Source: Trogon surrucura
Lineage: Eukaryota > Chordata > Aves > Trogoniformes > Trogonidae
Direction of reading: 5' to 3'
Assembly (NCBI GenBank): GCA_020746105.1
Contig: CM036622.1
Location: forward strand, 17,213,487 to 17,277,486
DNA: 64,000 nucleotides
This document shows positions 61,801 through 64,000 of this stretch, piece by piece; position 1 is the stretch's first letter, and the number at the start of each line of letters is the position of its first letter. The notes below the pieces were generated by a model. That model was not told the DNA's origin and ran no database searches. It saw only the letters and a list, made by a program, of their open reading frames with translations. Made by a program: the position numbers and the translations under genes.

Positions 61801-64000
61801 CCCTGTGATATACACATTCTTGGATATTAAGAGACAGTAGATACTTATTTAATTAGTCATTTAATTCTTGCAGCTAACATATTCAAGATAATCATTACAG
61901 TTTTCCTGTAGGTTTACAAATCACTGCTCATTTCTAAATTAAATATTCAAGCTGAAAAAGCTTGCTTCAGCAGCATTATGTTAACTACAGTAGAGTCCTT
62001 TACTAAACAAAAATCCATAGCAAAAGCAAGACTAAATTCTTCTAAGAGCAAGACACTGAAATATATCCACAGAATAATTCTCCAAATTCTGAGCATCGTT
62101 GAACAGACAGTTTTACAACTGTTTCTCAGAAAGTTCACTCTTGCTCAACACATCAGCATTGCCTTTATATTTATTACCAGTCTTCTATGCCAACAGCCTT
62201 AAAATCAGTATTGAATTTGATTAAGCCATTGCATAATCGAAAGTTATCTGGTTTTTCTTATGAGCTATTTCTGCAGAATTAAGCAGCTATTTTAAATACA
62301 GAAGACAGCTTTCCATACTACTCCACCAAAAAAACCAAAATCATATCTTGTCAATATTTGTGCTACTTGTAAAACAACAAATACACTTCACCAAATCCTC
62401 TCTACATGGCCTTGGATATATTTATGGAATCAAGCCTTCATTTATAATTTTGTTCACTGATGATACTTTGTTACAGGTTTTATTTAAGAATACTTGCAAC
62501 AGAGATTTACAGACTCCAAATCTGAATCTGCTACATTAGTATTGTCATATACCTATATGAAAGATGACCATCCTCACTGGATTATCTCATGTTTACGTTA
62601 GATTTTAGTGGATAGAGGTTCCAAAATGAAGGAAGAAGTCCTGAATTTGTTGGGGAAGGAAAGAAGATAATGAAGGAATGATTAAGGGAGTGGAACATCT
62701 CCCTTATGAGGAAAGGCTGAAGGAGCTGGGTCTCTTTAGCTTGGAGAAGAGGAGGCTGAGGGGTGACCTCATCAATGTTTATAAATATGTCAAGGGGGAG
62801 TGTCAGGAGGACAGAGCCAGGCTCTTCTCAGCGGCGTCCATGGAAAGGACAAGGGACAATGGGTGCAAGCTGGAACATAGGAGGTTCCATAAAAATATTA
62901 GAAAAAACTTTTCCACTGTGGGGGTGACAGAGCACTGGCACAGGCTGCCCAGGGAGGTTGTGGAGTCTCCTTCTCTGGAGACATTCAAAACCCGCCTGGA
63001 TGCGTTCCTATGCGCTCTGCTGTAGGTGATCCTGCTCTGGCAGGGGGGTTGGCCTAGATGATCTTTGAGGTCCCCTCTAACCTTGAACACTCTGTATGTT
63101 TCCAAAGCAGCATTCATTTTCTAGAGCTTCTAAAGCTTCTATGAAGTGTTGCCAACACTGTCAGGCAGACTTTGCATGGGACACAGTCAGTGAAGATTTC
63201 CCAAGCTTCACAGAACTTCAGTAAAGCCACTCATGAGTGGGCTTGGTACAGTGTTCACTAGTTAATCCATGTGCTTCCAACAGGTATAAGAACAAGCAGG
63301 TATATGCCAACCTACTGTGTGAGGAGTGTTTTCAAGTGAGATGTGATTTTAAATAGACATCTATGGATTAATTAAAATAAGAGTGATTCTTCAAGGCTAA
63401 CTCCCAGAAGAAGTGATGGTTATAATGAAAGAGTAAATAAATAAGAAGCATACACCACTGCAGAACATTTTAACAATGAGTTATTGCTCTTAGTCTTTAT
63501 CATTCCTGCAATTAATTACTTAAAGTTTGATGGAGATTCCTGCAGTTGGTGGCAGTTATACAAACACTCATGCCTAGAAATCATACCTAGTTCAGGAAGC
63601 AATCCAAGCTGAAAATAGCTGGAGACTAGCAAAGCATCAAATATGCTTATCCCATTCTTCTTTCCCTATGGATATTGACTTAGTGTCACTGTTGGAGATA
63701 GGGCAGTAGGAGAGATGGTAGACAAGTTTGCCATTTGACTGTCAAATGCTCTACATTTGACTGTTTTAATGGTGGAAAAAAAACCATTGCCTTATATTGT
63801 TAGAATCTCCCTTGTTTCAATGACTGTCTATTTTCTCACAAAAGGGCCAAGAACACCAGTTCCAGTCAAAAAAAAAAATGAAAAAATGAAGGGTATGCTT
63901 GTGTTTGGACTCCATTTCTATGTTTCTATGAACCAGGTAGCCCAATTTAATTTTATTAAACTACTGCAGGATAATCTGTGAGTGTTTGGAGACCAGTGTG
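58891..64000 (-). other. NEK10 upstream intron (partial)
   Basis: The upstream exon that must supply the first two bases of the split Cys codon, and the DFG-containing exon, were sought and not found, so this is an intron running past the window edge. One CR1 copy at 62675-63099. Elsewhere AT-rich sequence without recognised features. Confidence 0.75.
62675..63099 (+). mobile_element. CR1 LINE 3' end
   Basis: Encodes [40 protein letters not shown] and [20 protein letters not shown], then a stop and a 3' UTR with GGGGGGTTGGCCTAGATGAT. The tail is reduced to ACACTCTGTATG. The ORF2 end is nearly intact, so this is a fairly young copy. Confidence 0.93.

Noticed and set aside
58891-64000. The DFG-containing NEK10 exon expected just upstream
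   Set aside because: I searched the minus strand for the reverse complement of a TDFGLAKQ-like sequence and for an exon ending in two bases of a Cys codon and saw neither. It probably lies beyond the window.

Overview
The window is vertebrate, almost certainly avian, nuclear DNA. It is AT-rich, intron-dominated and littered with CR1 non-LTR retrotransposons whose 3' ends carry the ATTCTATG-type octamer repeats typical of birds. It also holds avian-type endogenous-retrovirus (ERV) solo LTRs and one SINE that joins a tRNA-Ile-like head to a CR1 tail. That SINE architecture is known to me from songbirds (TguSINE1), so a passerine is the best guess; the species cannot be read from the sequence.

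One host gene is present: the 3' third of NEK10 (NIMA-related kinase 10) on the minus strand. Thirteen coding exons were assembled by eye from 58890 down to the stop codon at 2534-2536. All have AG/GT borders and all exon phases agree, giving 418 codons plus stop. They encode the kinase C-lobe from the PE of subdomain VIII, a basic coiled-coil-like stretch, a Ser/acidic low-complexity linker and the conserved NEK10 tail. The rest of the kinase domain and the N-terminal region lie beyond 64000. Positions 1-2533 are 3' UTR and downstream flank.

The introns hold at least ten CR1 fragments of different ages on both strands and four ERV LTR copies (8.1, 27.7, 37.1 and 53.8 kb), all antisense to NEK10. 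The most unusual structure is a pair of composite elements at 37658-41057 (plus) and 54082-57213 (minus). Each contains a CR1 ORF2 3' half with the same internal deletion, fused to a GC-rich LTR-like unit in the opposite direction, with a perfect 26-bp hairpin at the junction. Each copy is nested inside a solo LTR of a different family. Together they form a large, nearly identical inverted repeat, about 13 kb apart, that brackets one NEK10 coding exon (48716-48929).

No CRISPR array, operon or bacterial gene was seen, and no second host protein-coding gene could be supported. The many other open frames are CR1 ORF2 remnants, frames inside the LTR-like unit, or chance frames.
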